From Siderastrea siderea (Eukaryota; Cnidaria; Anthozoa; Scleractinia; Rhizangiidae), in the NCBI GenBank assembly GCA_964030785.1, contig OZ034969.1, forward strand, positions 37,472,001 to 37,536,000: a DNA stretch of 64,000 nt. The letters are read 5' to 3'. How positions within the stretch are numbered: the first letter of the stretch is position 1; every line of letters begins with the position of its first letter. Shown here piece after piece: positions 34,669-46,999 of the stretch. Both the position numbers and the translations under genes were made by a program. The notes under the pieces were generated by a model that saw nothing but the letters and a program-made list of their open reading frames with translations, was not told the DNA's origin and made no database searches.

Positions 34669-35394
34669 ACACAATCCGAAGCAATCTTTGTTTGTCACCT
34701 CGTCCTCTCAAAGAGGCAGTTGCTTATAAACTCCTTCCAAGAGAGGGTAACAAAAAACAAGCGTTTCTTCATCCGAATTGCTTCTAGCCTCTTTTTAAAG
34801 GTGAGGCCTTGTGTACAGGCTTTCATGTGAAAATCATTTTTTGCCGCATGCAAACAAAAGGCACTTCTACGTGGCCTCGCCTAGAAAAAGGGGCAAACGC
34901 CAATTCAGAAATGGCTTATTATATGCACTGTGGTTTAGGTGTAGTAATGCAAAAAACGCACACAAAAACAAAGCCTATCACTACAAAGTAACAACTCAAG
35001 CCAAGTTAACTACAGACCCACTAATGTCTTATTTGAAAGTGTTCTTGATTACACAGTGTCAAAGTAAGCTACTTTCCTTGTCACAGTAGCACCGCTTGTA
35101 GTTTGAATAAATTTCGTCCTTAGTTCACACGCGCTCATTTTTTTTTATCAGGCCTCAGTTTTCTTTCGATTGGATCCCAAGGCTGTAAAGAGTTCATTTC
35201 TTCTTACCCCTTTATCCTTGATTAGCTTTCCTTATGACGGGAATCGACGTAAAGGAGATTTATTTAACAAATGAATGATTTTATGCACCAGTTAGCCACG
35301 AACTATATTAACAATTAAACTGTCCCGGCTTCTGGTCAGGTGGTTGTAATAGGATCTGTTCTCAGGAACTCGCTTATAAAAGGCGCAGAATTGA
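34669..35394. other. Unassigned stretch
   Basis: No supported gene or repeat. It could include the 5' part of the element carrying the recombinase. Confidence 0.4.
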
Positions 35395-35772
35395 GAAGCT
35401 AGTCCTTTTCGGTGGTCACGTACATTTCAGCGATTGGTTTTATTGATCGTGTAGCTGAAGTCCCTGATCCAACCAAGTCAGAACGGGTGCAGCTCATCTT
35501 GAGAAGTTATTCTAAACTAAGGTCGACAGGCGCGGATATAAGATTGCCGATCACGCTACCGCTGCTGGAAAGAATAATATCGGCTTTAGTTCACACCCAG
35601 CCTACGCAATTTCAAAGAAAATTGGCCCAAGCAATGTGCTCATTGACCTTTTTAGCTGCCCTTAGGATAGGGGAGATCACGCGTAGACCAGGGCAATCAT
35701 CGGATAAAATCATACAACTACAGCAAATTTCATTTTTATGAGACTCAGCGACGGAGAGTTCCCAGGCCTTAA

Positions 35773-36694
35773 GGTTACTACGGACCTTCGCGGGTGTCCT
35801 TCCGTGTCCTCTGGAAAGAAAATTCATGTGGGCGCCATTTTAAAGGAAAACAAGGCAAACTATATACCAGTTGGCTTGTTAGCTCAATTGGTTAGAGCGC
35901 TGCACCGGTATTGCAGAGGTCAGGGTTCGAATCCCGGCAAGCCTGATCTTTTCAGGCTTTCTTTTCGCAACTGCATAAGTTGCGTTAATAATTGCGAGGA
36001 TCTTCTTTACACTTATTTCTTCATTCCGCAGTTCAAATATATGAGTTTCATATATTCATAATTTCAAACTGTATATCGTTGGAAAGCTTAAAAAAAGTAG
36101 ATTTCGGAAAAAATATGAACTGCCAGTTTTTTTTAATTTCACAAAAGAAAATTGCAAAAATGACAGCCAAAATGACCATGCGTCATTCAGTTAAACAAAT
36201 GAATTAATAGGGTACCAAAATTCGGCAGATTTCTGTGAAATCTGACCTGAACGTTCCTTAGCTGTTGTGAAACAAAAGTGTGTCGAGGATTTTTGAAATT
36301 TGTAATATTTCACCCGTGGCGATCTTCAATGCAAGGCCCATCGCGCATTCTTTGTCGCTCAAACTTGACAAATTAATTAAAAAATAACCAGACAGAATAT
36401 CGAAAAATGCTGACACACTTTTGATGACTGATCCTTTGTGATTAACACTGTGCAGTTATTTTGTCAATGCGCTTGAATTCGATACCCTATTAATTCAATT
36501 GAATGACACATGGTCATTTTCCTGGTTGTTTGCGATTTTCTTTTGCAGAATTGAAGAAACCGACAATTTATATTTTTTCCCGAAATCTACATTTATTAAG
36601 CTTTCCAGCGATACATAGTTTGCCGTGTTTTCCTTGAAAATGGCGCGCATACGAATTTTTTCCCCGAGGACACCCGGGAAGGTCCGGAGTAACC
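35773..36694. mobile_element. TTAA-flanked foldback element inside the recombinase
   Basis: Ends GGTTACTACGGACC and (inverted) GGTTACTCCGGACC, with TTAA at 35769-35772 and 36695-36698. The arms stay complementary for more than 200 bp and carry the SINE in the left arm. No transposase. Probably a non-autonomous relative of a TTAA-targeting superfamily (piggyBac, Kolobok or Sola3). Confidence 0.9.
35867..36065 (+). repeat. tRNA-derived SINE nested in the foldback element
   Basis: tRNA-like head: GGCTTG pairs with CAAGCC; A-box TTAGCTCAATTGG; anticodon-like stem CTGCA/TGCAG; B-box GGTTCGAATCC. The body contains CGCAACTGCATAAGTTGCG and GATCTTCTTTACAC…CCGCAGTTCAAATATATGA. An imperfect 10-bp target duplication (AAACTATATA / AAACTGTATA) flanks it. 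The loop has C instead of U33 and the acceptor lacks one base, so it is a SINE and not a working tRNA gene. Confidence 0.88.
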
Positions 36695-37280
36695 TTAAAT
36701 TGACACTCACAAATTACAAACACAGTGACCATTTACGCTCTATCGAACTGCTCGTCTCCCGAGAACAACCAGTTTGCCCCATATCTCGGATGCTGGAATA
36801 TTTAGCTATTCGGGGCAGTTCTCCTGGCCCTTCGTTTTGTTGGCCCGACAGAACACCCATTTCGAGGGCCTATTTTACTCGCTCGCTAAAAGCAGCTCTG
36901 GAATTCTGCGACCTCGATCCAACCAGATATAAGTCACACAGTTTTCGTATAGGTGCGGCCTCGTGGGCAGAGGCCAACGGAATGTCGGATGCACAAATAA
37001 GGTTGTTTGGCAGATGGAAATCGAACGCTTTTGTGCGTTATATTCGGATCCCAACTATGGGAAAATACCAGTAGTCAGACCAGAGTTTCGGCTAACACTT
37101 AAACAGTACCTTTGCCAAGTGCCCAACCAGTCGCTATATCGGTGTCACATTGAAGGAAATATACTTACGCAGGGGCCAAGTATGTTTCCTTTAAGATGGA
37201 CAAGCAGAGAGGACCGATGAGCGATCATTGGATATCTTAAGTTTACAGCTCAATTAACCTAGTAAAGTAGTCACTGTCTT

Positions 37281-37585
37281 GTTGTACAAACAGGGGCTGT
37301 ATAACAATGGCTTCCAGTTATCACTGATGGGCTGTGCGGTACGCCTGTATAAGCAGGGGCTATACAGGAAGTGCACGCACCGAGTTCGCTTGCTTTCTAG
37401 TTTATTGATATCAGTTCATAACATCCAGTGTCTTGCTGTATAAGCAGGGGCTATACAGTACCAGTTATTAAAAATACACGAACTTCACGGTTATCATAAT
37501 ATTTTAGTATGTTTGCTTAACGCTTCAGAACGGGCAATAAAGCTCGGTAGTGTGAGTGCTTTGCGGTGTAAGCAGAGACTACATA
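37281..37585 (+). repeat. Four related short hairpins
   Basis: Hairpins at 37281-37305, 37345-37367, 37436-37458 and a weaker one at 37564-37585. Two are identical, with arms CTGTATA and TATACAG around AGCAGGGGC. The first has different arms (GTTGTACA/TGTATAAC) that still pair around AACAGGGGC. They lie 3' of the recombinase. Confidence 0.75.
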
Positions 37586-38309
37586 TCATTTAGCTCCCTT
37601 AGTTGTGTTATTTCGGACTAAGCACGTCTTGCCTTGGTTTCGGGTGGGGGCGTCCTGTCCACTCTTTCATCGTGCAGGACTTTGGCTGGTATCGCCTCAC
37701 CTTTGCTGAGAACAGTTTCAGTGACAGTTAGCGGCCTTCTATCACGGTCATTGTTTATTATGCAGATCATGAATAAAACGGCCACCTGTGTGGCCAAAAT
37801 ATGCCATAATGTGTCACGTCATCTTTCTTCCCAGCAAACCGACCTCAACCAAGGCGCAGCGCGCTAGATATTTTACAAAGCTAATTCTAATGGGGCATAA
37901 AATTAAACAAGTTAATACTACTCCTACTCCTTCCATTTTCTTTTCTTCTCAGTTACTTCACCAGAAAATATGAAAGGGTAAATCTTCCCGAGGGAAAACC
38001 AATTCAGGTGTGAATTCACACCTCAATCACAGCCTCGTTTAAAAAAATTACCGATTTCTGGCTTTCTTTTTACTACAAAGATAATTTCGATTGAAACCGA
38101 TTTATGGTTGAAAAGTCAAATTGCGCAACTTCCACCAAGATGTTAAATTATACACCTTTCTCGTTTACATATTTTCTGTGCAGTCTGTCACGGCCGCAAA
38201 ATTAGTGAATGCAATCAGTAACATGTGCACTCAAAGACTGTCTCTTGCGAACGACAGGTTGAGTTTTCATGGGTGGCTGTTATGCGATATGCGGACAGCC
38301 GAGCGAGGG
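37586..38309. other. Unassigned stretch
   Basis: Nothing supported. Confidence 0.5.
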
Positions 38310-38450
38310 GTATAGAAAACGCAGAGTGTGGTGGAAAATGTTGAATGTGGAAAATACAGAGTGTGCTGGACAATGCGAAGTGCGGTGGAAAATGAGGGTA
38401 TGTAAATGCGAAGTGTAAAAAATGAGAGGTGGGGTAAGAATGGGGGAAAA
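38310..38450. repeat. Left outer subrepeats of large foldback element
   Basis: Imperfect 15-20-bp units such as GAGTGTGGTGGAAAATG and GAAGTGCGGTGGAAAATG. The inverted counterpart is at 40395-40505 (CATTTTCCACCACACTCTGC). Confidence 0.7.
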
Positions 38451-38617
38451 ATTACACTCATTCAATAAATTAAAACCCGACTTAAACTCGAAAGATTACA
38501 ACGTCTCCTGTTTCATAGTTACACACCCAATTTTCGATGGCATTGTCTAGATAGTTTCAGTTTTTTTACAGTACACGTAGCGTCGAAAAAATTAAAGCAG
38601 TGAATTGAATATTCTTC

Positions 38618-40177
38618 GGCAAGTAAGTGTTAACCAATTTCAGTATTTTTGGTTTTCTAGACAAAGAATGTTCGAATTTTTTAAAACTTTTAGATTTAGA
38701 GCAAGCAAATTCAATGATTAAGAGGTACAAGCGCTATTCGAAGACCAGCCTTTTCAGGGAAAAGCGGAATATTTCCACTAAACAGCCATAGATTTTTTTC
38801 TAATTAAGCTCAATAAGTTCTAAGACTTCAAGCTTAAGGTTAACTATAAGCAAGTTTCTACGAAATCGGCTGGGTAGAAATTTCTGCACAGTTGAGTATT
38901 AAATTTTGGCTTCAAAACACTATGTTTGTATAATTGCCTCAGCTGTTGCAAGAACACTAACTTAATGCTGGGATAGAAAATATTTTTTTGACAGCTTGAT
39001 ACCACCTAAACTGAACTCTGCTGAAAAATCGGAAAAGGTCGGAAACTCCCAGTAAAATCTACAAGCAAATGAAAAAGAGCATGTTTATAGTGCGTAACTT
39101 GTGAATCTGAAGATATTCAAGTTTATTCGACTTGTGAAAAAACTACCGATTTGTTTTCCCTCATTTTTAAGTATGATAAAATCCAGCATATATACAAATG
39201 ACCTCCCCTAGTTTCAAGCGTGTAACCCCGACGAAAGCCAACGAATTTGGCTCTTCAAGTTGACTACTTCACGTCTTCCATGTTACAATGCTCTGAAACC
39301 CTCGGGTTCTTGTTAATTATTCAAACTTACCGCGTTCTGGGATTTATTTGCCATTTGGGAATCACGGGCTTTTCCCATTCATCGTTGTTGGAATAAATCA
39401 TCACAACACAAACTGCACACAAAAAACACACTCAACCGCATTATCATTTCATTTATCCATGACCCAAAATTCCCAAGTGGCAAAATAAATACCACAACGT
39501 TGGTACGTTTGAATAATTTACAGGAACGCGAGGGTTTCATCCATTTTTGTAAAATAGAAGACGCGAAATAGCCAACTTCACGAGCCAAATTCGTTGGATA
39601 TCGTCGAGGCTGCACGCCTGAAACTAGGTGAGGTCGTTTGTATATATACATATGCTGGATTTTAACGTACTTAGAAATAAGTGAAAACAAATCGGTAGTT
39701 TTTTCACAAGTTACGCACTTTAAACATGCTCTTCTTCATTTTCTTGTAGATTTTACTGGGCATTTCCGATCTTTTCCGATTTTTCAGCAGAGTTTTAGTC
39801 GGTATCAAGCTGTCAAAAAATATGTGCGATCTTAGTATTGCATTGGTGCTTTTGCAACAGCTGAGGCAATCATACAAACATAGTGTTCTGAAGCCAAAAT
39901 TGAACAATCAGCTTTGCAGAACTTTCTACCCAGCCGATTTCGTGGAAGTTGCTCACAGTAAACGTTGAAGTCTTAGAACTTATTGAGCTTAATTATAAAA
40001 AATCTATCGTTGTTTGATGGAAATGTTCGCGTTTCCCTGAAAAGGCTGGTCTTCGAATAGCGCTTGTACCTCTTAATCATTGAACTTGTTTGCCCTAAGA
40101 CTAAAAGTTTTGTAAAATTCGCACATTCTTTGTTTAGAATACCAAAAATCACTGAAATTGGTTAACGCTTACTTGCC
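38618..40177. mobile_element. Large foldback element, about 0.72-0.75-kb arms
   Basis: 38618-39369 is complementary to 39461-40177 with moderate divergence around a 91-bp centre. No coding capacity. Outside the arms are inverted clusters of short subrepeats, the layout known from FB-type foldback elements. The apparent open frames on both strands are mirror products of the palindrome. Confidence 0.85.
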
Positions 40178-40394
40178 GCAAGCCACGTTAAGTATAGATG
40201 TAGAAAGGAAAATCAGTGTCGTTTGGTCACGTTATCCATACGACCATGAAATTTAAATTTGATTATTGGTGTTCTTGCCAAAGACGTCGTTATTGTTGAT
40301 TTATAGACCCCAAACGCACAAACTGTTGTATTATTCATTGTTACTATTACAAACACTGAAAAAAATAGATTGTGATGGTCTCAGTTTCTTTGTT

Positions 40395-40505
40395 TTTCCC
40401 CTAAATCCTCATTTTCCACCACACTCTGCAATTTCTACCACACTGCTCATTTTCCATACCCGACCTTTTCTATAACACTCCTCCTCTTCCACACTCCGCA
40501 CCCCC
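40395..40505. repeat. Right outer subrepeats of large foldback element
   Basis: CCACCACACTCTGC, CTACCACACTGCTCATTTTC and similar units, inverted relative to 38310-38450. Confidence 0.7.
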
Positions 40506-42205
40506 AGTTTTGTACTCAACCAAAACGAAGGAAATTTACGTTTTTTCCGATGGCTATCGTGAAAATTGCGACATAACAATTACGTGAGCCATAGCAACGT
40601 AAGTCTCCTACCCATTGCATTCTGAGCTCTGTCTGCCCTTCGCAAAGATCAGATTCCGAAAAAAGTTTCTCTAATTGCGAATAAATTTTTAAAACATAGT
40701 GTAAAAAGTACTTTAATGTTGTTTACTAATAGTTGTTATTAACTGTTTTTGTAAGATCTTAAGTCAAAATTTGAAGAATGTGACATTTCTATGAACACGA
40801 GAACACACCGGCTCGAACTGTCAGACTTTGTCACTAACTTTGGTTTTCATTTTCCACCCAACCAAAACGACTGAAATTTACAGACAGCTCAGAAGAAGCG
40901 CTCGTGTCTTGCCTGTGTTGCCTGTGTTAGTATCGCTGAAATTGTCGAACCTCTGGCTATTGTTTATTTTTTACCTTCTTCCTGTCCATCCAGTTCATGT
41001 GATCTGTCATAAAGATAATGGTGATAATAGAACTCTCTTTAAATGCGACAGTTTCAATGCTGCGCAATATGGCAAAAGTAGATATCATGGGTAGTGATAT
41101 CTACTTTTGACTGCGATGGCCTGCCATAGCGCGTCGTACCATTCCACTTGCATTAAGTTTTTTATTAGTTTGTGAGAACGTTTTCATATATTTTGACAAC
41201 TTCTTGCTGACGTCCGCTGCAACCGATAGAACTGACCAAGCAAGTTCATAAACTATGAGGAGGAGTCGCGAGTGTAGCGATGTAACTGACAACTCCACCT
41301 CTTACGGTTCTCTTTTTTCGGTTGACGAGATGACAGGGAAGCCGAGAAAGGCGGGTTGACAAAGAAATGTCACAAAGTTGTCAAAAACTAGCAAAAAAAA
41401 ACCCTTGGAGCAATTTTGACGGTAAGGCGCACAGCTCCGTAAAAAGCCAAATTAGCTCAAGAAATAATACAAAAATTCACATTAAAAAATTTATGAAATA
41501 TTAGTCAATAAGCTCCCTCGATATATTAAAATTGTACCTGACAGCACGGCGCAAACGACACAGACAACAGTTATGTCAACAAATATCTTCATCCTTCGTT
41601 TTTAATGTCTTATTGTGTGCTCAAGGCCTCCCTCTCAGGCTAAAAACAAATTACTAATAAGTTAAGCAGTAGCTTGGTTGTACAGCAGCGTACTAAATGA
41701 AGTGTGAAGTATTTTCATAGGCTTTGGAGTCTTGCCACTGTTTTCACTACTGAGGCCATCGAGTTAAAGTTTCGTTATTTGAATTTTTCATTTCTCTATA
41801 TCATTAATTCAACATCTCCTAACGGCAGGTGGACAGGAAAACAATAATAAGTGCTTTTAACAAAACCAAACACCGGAGGTGAGCATTGTTTTGGGCTTAA
41901 TTGATGTCCCATAGGAACTTAAACCGATTTTCAGGCGACTGAATATTATTTCTCAAGTTTATTGGGCGACATTTCTTTACTCTTAAAATTGGACTTGTCA
42001 CTTACACTTGTTAACGGAAAGCATCCTTTATGCAAAAGAAAAAATTAAGGTTGGTCTAGGTTCACGTCTCTAAATATTTCGTGGCAAAAGTGTCGTATTT
42101 TTTAACCGGCAACCCTTACGGATAGAACATCTCACAGTGGAATGCTGTAGCCAAGTTTCTGTAGAGTTCTAGCTCAATACGAACCTTTAAAGTGTTGACA
42201 TTAAG
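40506..42205. other. Upstream region of the secreted glycine-rich protein gene
   Basis: Non-coding. Contains a 15-bp-arm hairpin (41073-41109) and presumably the promoter of the gene starting at 42206. No TATA box or other element could be assigned with confidence. Confidence 0.45.
41073..41109. repeat. Perfect 15-bp-arm hairpin
   Basis: CAAAAGTAGATATCA and TGATATCTACTTTTG around TGGGTAG. Possibly a minimal foldback relic. Confidence 0.8.
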
Positions 42206-45200
42206 ATGGGAATATTTTTAGTGTTCTCTGTAACTCTCTCTATCATAATCCAGGTTTGTGTTATGTCTTGAACTCCCTTTGAACTGTTTGTGCTTTTAAT
42301 TGGCAAAGTTTATTTCTTAACGACGTTCTAAGGATTCACATATTGTTTTCCTTTCGCAGCTTTGCTTCCATGGTGCAAAAGCAGCCGTCAACTGTAAGTA
42401 GTCCTCTATACGTAGAATATAACAGACCGAATGTTATCGTTTGATCTATTGTCCTGATAAGCTTAAATTGTAGGGAAGGCTATGACACCGTCAGCGTAGC
42501 ATCGTTTTAATAAATGATTTAAAGTCATCAGTATGGCTACAATCTGATGTTAGTAATCAGGCGTATTATATTACTTCCAGGTCTAAGTGTGCGTCTTGTT
42601 GACCGTATTATTTTCCTCTTTTGTTTCTGGCAGAGAGCGTTGTCACTGTTCAGTGTGAAATTCCAAATACCTTGTTTTTAACTTTCCTTCTGTACAATTT
42701 CTCTACTTACAGTTGTCCTCGATAAGTTTTAATGTCATTGGTGTCACCAAATCTCAAAAACGTGTTGAAAAACGCAAAATTTTTATGTTGCGAAAAATCG
42801 TATACTGAGGTTATACAAGGACTAACAGTAATTTAACAAAAATAAAAACAGATGTACACAAATTTGCAAGTTATTTTCATTGTAGCTTCAGAAAGATGTA
42901 GATTTTAATAATGTTTGGCATTTCTTGAACAGATGTTTGGCCGTCAGAAATCGAGCTTATGTCCTGAAGAAGAGCGGTGAAAAAAGAGCGAAGAAAGCTT
43001 ATTTAAAAATTTATTTATTTCAAAAAACCCTTTATTTTTACACTGGTCTTCGTAACAGGTAGGTTAGTCCTGCCTTCCCCAGTTTCACATTGGACAATCG
43101 GTAATTAGGCCCACAACGAAGATTTCCGAGCTGATAAATGCTGTGGAAGCCTTATCATCAAAGAATAGGAATTGCAACCAGGAACGCCGCGTTTAGCAAA
43201 CTGCATGTCACAACTGTTGTCACGTTTCGCAATTCCTCTCCGTATTTTTCATTGGGTCAGTGTCAGGTGCTGGAACACCAAAGGAAGCTTTTTTCGGATT
43301 TTGTAAAAAGCCTCAAACACTTTTTTGAACCATTTCGGTCACGTTTCGCAGTAAACTCTAGTGAATTATTATACCCTGTTAACTCAATTAAATGTAGGGA
43401 ATATAGGCAAAACTCCGTTTTCAGCCACGATAGGTTTTCACAGTTTCCGCACCTGATAAAAGTTCAATTGTACAAAATCTTGACAAACTGGAAAACAAAA
43501 AAAAAATGTGCCCAGCAGAGAAAACAAAGGAACAATGACTTGTGTTTAGACAAACTCAAATCGTCAAAAGATGTTGCTGCTTAAATTGAGATTATGACAC
43601 TTCTAGCTACCTTTATAAACTCTTGAGCTTTTCGTTGAAACACTTGCATAAACGTATATCTCATCTTCTCTAAGAGACTCGAAGAATTTTCTTTCACTAA
43701 ATTATGTATAATGCAATATCAAAACTGGAAGTTTGCAGCTCCGAAATAAAAGTGAGTAAATCAATAAATGGCATTGTAGCGTTGCTTGCGGAATCCGTTT
43801 TAACGCAGAATTCAACTAAAGGACAAATCTTCCAGTCGTCATGTTTGAATGAGCCTGATCCTCGCGCTGCCACACTATCGTTGATATACTTCTTTTGCGA
43901 CATTTACTAAGGCTGAATCCTGTGCTTACGTTCTTAGTTCTTCTAAATGTCACCTGCCTTGTTTTGGTCCTTCGTCTTAATTTATCGACGCCATGGACAT
44001 TAAGTAGCACGCTTCACCGCAGGGTTCCTTGTGAACTTTCGCTACTACAGTTACTGAGATCCTCCTCTTCTGCGTCTTACTACTTCTTTGTTTATTTCTT
44101 CATACTTCTAGAATTATCTTATGGTTACCTCTGAGAGATAACTGCCATCACGACCACTCCTCCGAGTTTAACTCAAATGTAACTTACTCTAAATACAGGA
44201 AAATAGAAAAGGAAAAAGAAAGAAAAAGAAAAAGGTGCGATGTGTTTCAGCTATTTAGAAAGCTGAATCGATAGTAACATCTCATTAGAATCAAACCTTT
44301 TATTGTCTTCCCCTGCACCTCCCTTGTTTAGGTAAATCATTAACGTTTAAATAACTGTATTCCGCGTCTGTTTCACCCAATACTACGCTCCTGCCAACAC
44401 TGATTGGTTCTCACCTCTTGATTACATCTGTTTGAGTTTAACGTGTGTAAACGAAGTTATATCTCATCATTCTTATCTCATTTGAGCTAGGATCATTTAT
44501 TTCACTTGAAAGTTATGGCTGTGTTTTCCAAATATCCTTTCTTCTCAAAGCTACATCAACATGAAATAAACTCGGCTTGTTTTGGCATGAGTTGTCCAGA
44601 AATCTTCTGTGAGAAGTCATGCAACGATGTAGAAAGTGTTCTTCAATAGTAAACTCGACTGTTAGGGGAACCTGAGCGAAATTTACAGACTCTTGCCGAA
44701 CACTTTAAGGAAGGGTAAGCTCTGAGTACCGATCTCTTCAGAAACTCATTTCTACTCTACGTGAATCCCTATGGCTGGATGACGATTTTAGCCACGTGGG
44801 TAACCCTTCAAGATTGTGTGGATCAGCAAGTCATTGTTAACGAAAAAGAAAAATTCCTGGAAGCTTGGACTTGGTCCGAAATTCAAATTTTAACCAAGCG
44901 TTGTGTTTACGTAAAGAGTATGGGATCTCAAAAAGAATTGCTGTCGTGAACCAAAGAAACTCCACCGTGCAAACTGAAACCCTGTTGCTGACAAAAGAAA
45001 ACTAGACCTAAACGCGGCAGGCGAATTTCAACTGAAGGATCAGAAAAATGAACTGTTAAGATTGAAGACGGAGATTCCCAAGGTCGGTCGACTAGTGCTT
45101 CAAAGACAACATGGAGTTATGGAGAATAGCTTCGAGAGAGGGTATACGAAGAATTATTGCTAAACCGTTAACGTCTAATTATCCTGGGTTTCACGCATGG

Positions 45201-46904
45201 GGAACGCCTTGAGCGCACCAAGAGCGAATCGGGAAGCGTGGCTTCATTTATTAAGCAGGCAAATAAAGACAAACACATATAGATTTCCATTTTGAATTTA
45301 TTCATGTGAGTTTCTTCCAAAGCAACACGAGTTGTTTACGAGGCTCTCAAAAATTTATAAATACTCAATGCTAGCGTGAATATTCGCGTGTGATACATGC
45401 CATGGATGGATTTTCCCTCGCTCGCACCACAGGCAATAAACTGAACGGATTTAACACGATTCAAAGTTTAGTCCCTGTAGTGTCCTTCGGTTCTCCTTTT
45501 GTTCAGCAAAATTTCGGTTTAGAATCAGTTGTTTTCGTTTTGAAGTTAATTCTCATAGTTTCCCCGTACTTTCTTTAGTTTTTTGGCCATGTGACTTATC
45601 CGTTTCTTCTTAAATGGAGGATTTCTGTGTTTGCTAGTCTGTAAATGGCTAATCTGAAGACGTTTTCATTGTACGTTTTACTACAGCAGGCGTTCTTAAA
45701 CCCTAATATTCAATTTCCCCTGTTGTGATTCTTGTTTAATTTTAAAATATTTCCAAGTATCTCTCTCTTTAATTGTTTAGCTGGCGCTCTGACACTTGAC
45801 AGTGGTGAAGTCTTTGAGATCAACACAACTGCTCCATCCATTGTTAAGGTGGGTTGTACCAATTGCAGTTACACCGCATCACATCAAAACAGAAGCTCCT
45901 CGCATGGTGACCATCTTGTTGCCGATATAACGTTCACTGAGAACATTGAATTCAGAAGCGGCTCAATAGTGAAAGTATCTGGAAAATATGCTCTGAGTAT
46001 AACAAGTCAGAGTGGAAACATTCTAATACACACGGATATTAACATGACTTGTACTGAGACGGTGTCGAGTAAAACATGTCTTGGTGGGTTCACACAGTCA
46101 TCGACACCAAAAAAAGTAGGTGTCTATCCCGGACCATATAAAGACATGTACCAAGGTAAGATTATTCTTAGATACCTCCTTCTGTGGTTTTGCTTTCTCT
46201 TCCTCTTGCTCTTTAGAACTGTATTTTTTACCAGTTGCAAATAGTACCCTATTATTACAATGGTAGTCGTACAGACAACGCTGCTGATATTAAACAAGTC
46301 CATCACTGATTAACCCTTGCTGATATCCAACTTAGCATCTGCAGCATTTAACGATAAACATGTCGATGTTATATCGAAAGCCAAGTCGGAACATAAGGTG
46401 TTTATAAAAAAATCACTTTTCGATTGAATCAGTAAAATTGCTTCCTTAGGGATAAAAATATTTCAGAAGCTGTTTACAGTTCTAGTTTCAGGTTAAAAGA
46501 CGCAAAGTTCTCACCTGACAGAAGGGGTACCCTGGTTACCTTACATCGCATGTACAACCTTCCAAGCAAGGGCAACTAAGAATGAACAAATCTTGTTTAA
46601 ATTAGAAGCACTATTTATTACTCTCTAACCCGTGCAAAAGACCGGCTTCCGCATTTTTACAAGAATATATCTGTATGCCTTTATGCTTGCTTTACATAAT
46701 TAGATTTGCCATAGCCTCTAGAGCGTTTGCGTCATGCGGGTATCGTGTGCTTTCACGTCTGTTACCTGTGCCTTATGGGTGGTCTAAGGGCTTACCACGG
46801 TTCTCCCATAAATCCATGGTAAGCGTTCTAGCCGGTATTGGGATGGCCATGGGTGCAATTCTCACTGGGGACTCGTAATTTTCTTTGACTGAGTAACTCA
46901 ATTA

Positions 46905-46947
<43 letters not shown>

Positions 46948-46964
46948 CATTGATTCATTGCTTC

Positions 46965-46999
<35 letters not shown>

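Larger units (their letters stand above)
35395..37074 (+). pseudogene. Tyrosine recombinase (DIRS/Crypton type) split by a nested insertion
   Basis: The left half (to 35768) reads VVTYISAIGFIDR…, with the first catalytic arginine in F-L-A-A-L-R-I-G-E-I-T near 35655. The right half (36699-37074) reads LTLTNYKHSD, then H-S-F-R-I-G (36940) and the R-Y-I-R tyrosine segment (37038). So R, H-x-x-R and Tyr are all present across the two halves. A TTAA-flanked foldback element (35773-36694) separates them. The flanks joined through one TTAA are in frame with each other. A separate one-base shift near 35738, in a T run, already breaks the left half. No RT was found beside it. Confidence 0.82.

Noticed and set aside
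35873..35945. Functional tRNA-Thr-like gene
   Set aside because: The loop has C in place of U33, the acceptor is one base short, and it is embedded in a SINE body with its own target duplication.
39379..39907. Several overlapping frames on both strands of the large foldback element
   Set aside because: They are mirror-image frames of the palindrome with no family signature.
43138..43584. 148-codon frame as a gene
   Set aside because: No recognised domain, no supporting splice structure, and it lies inside intron 2 of the secreted protein gene.
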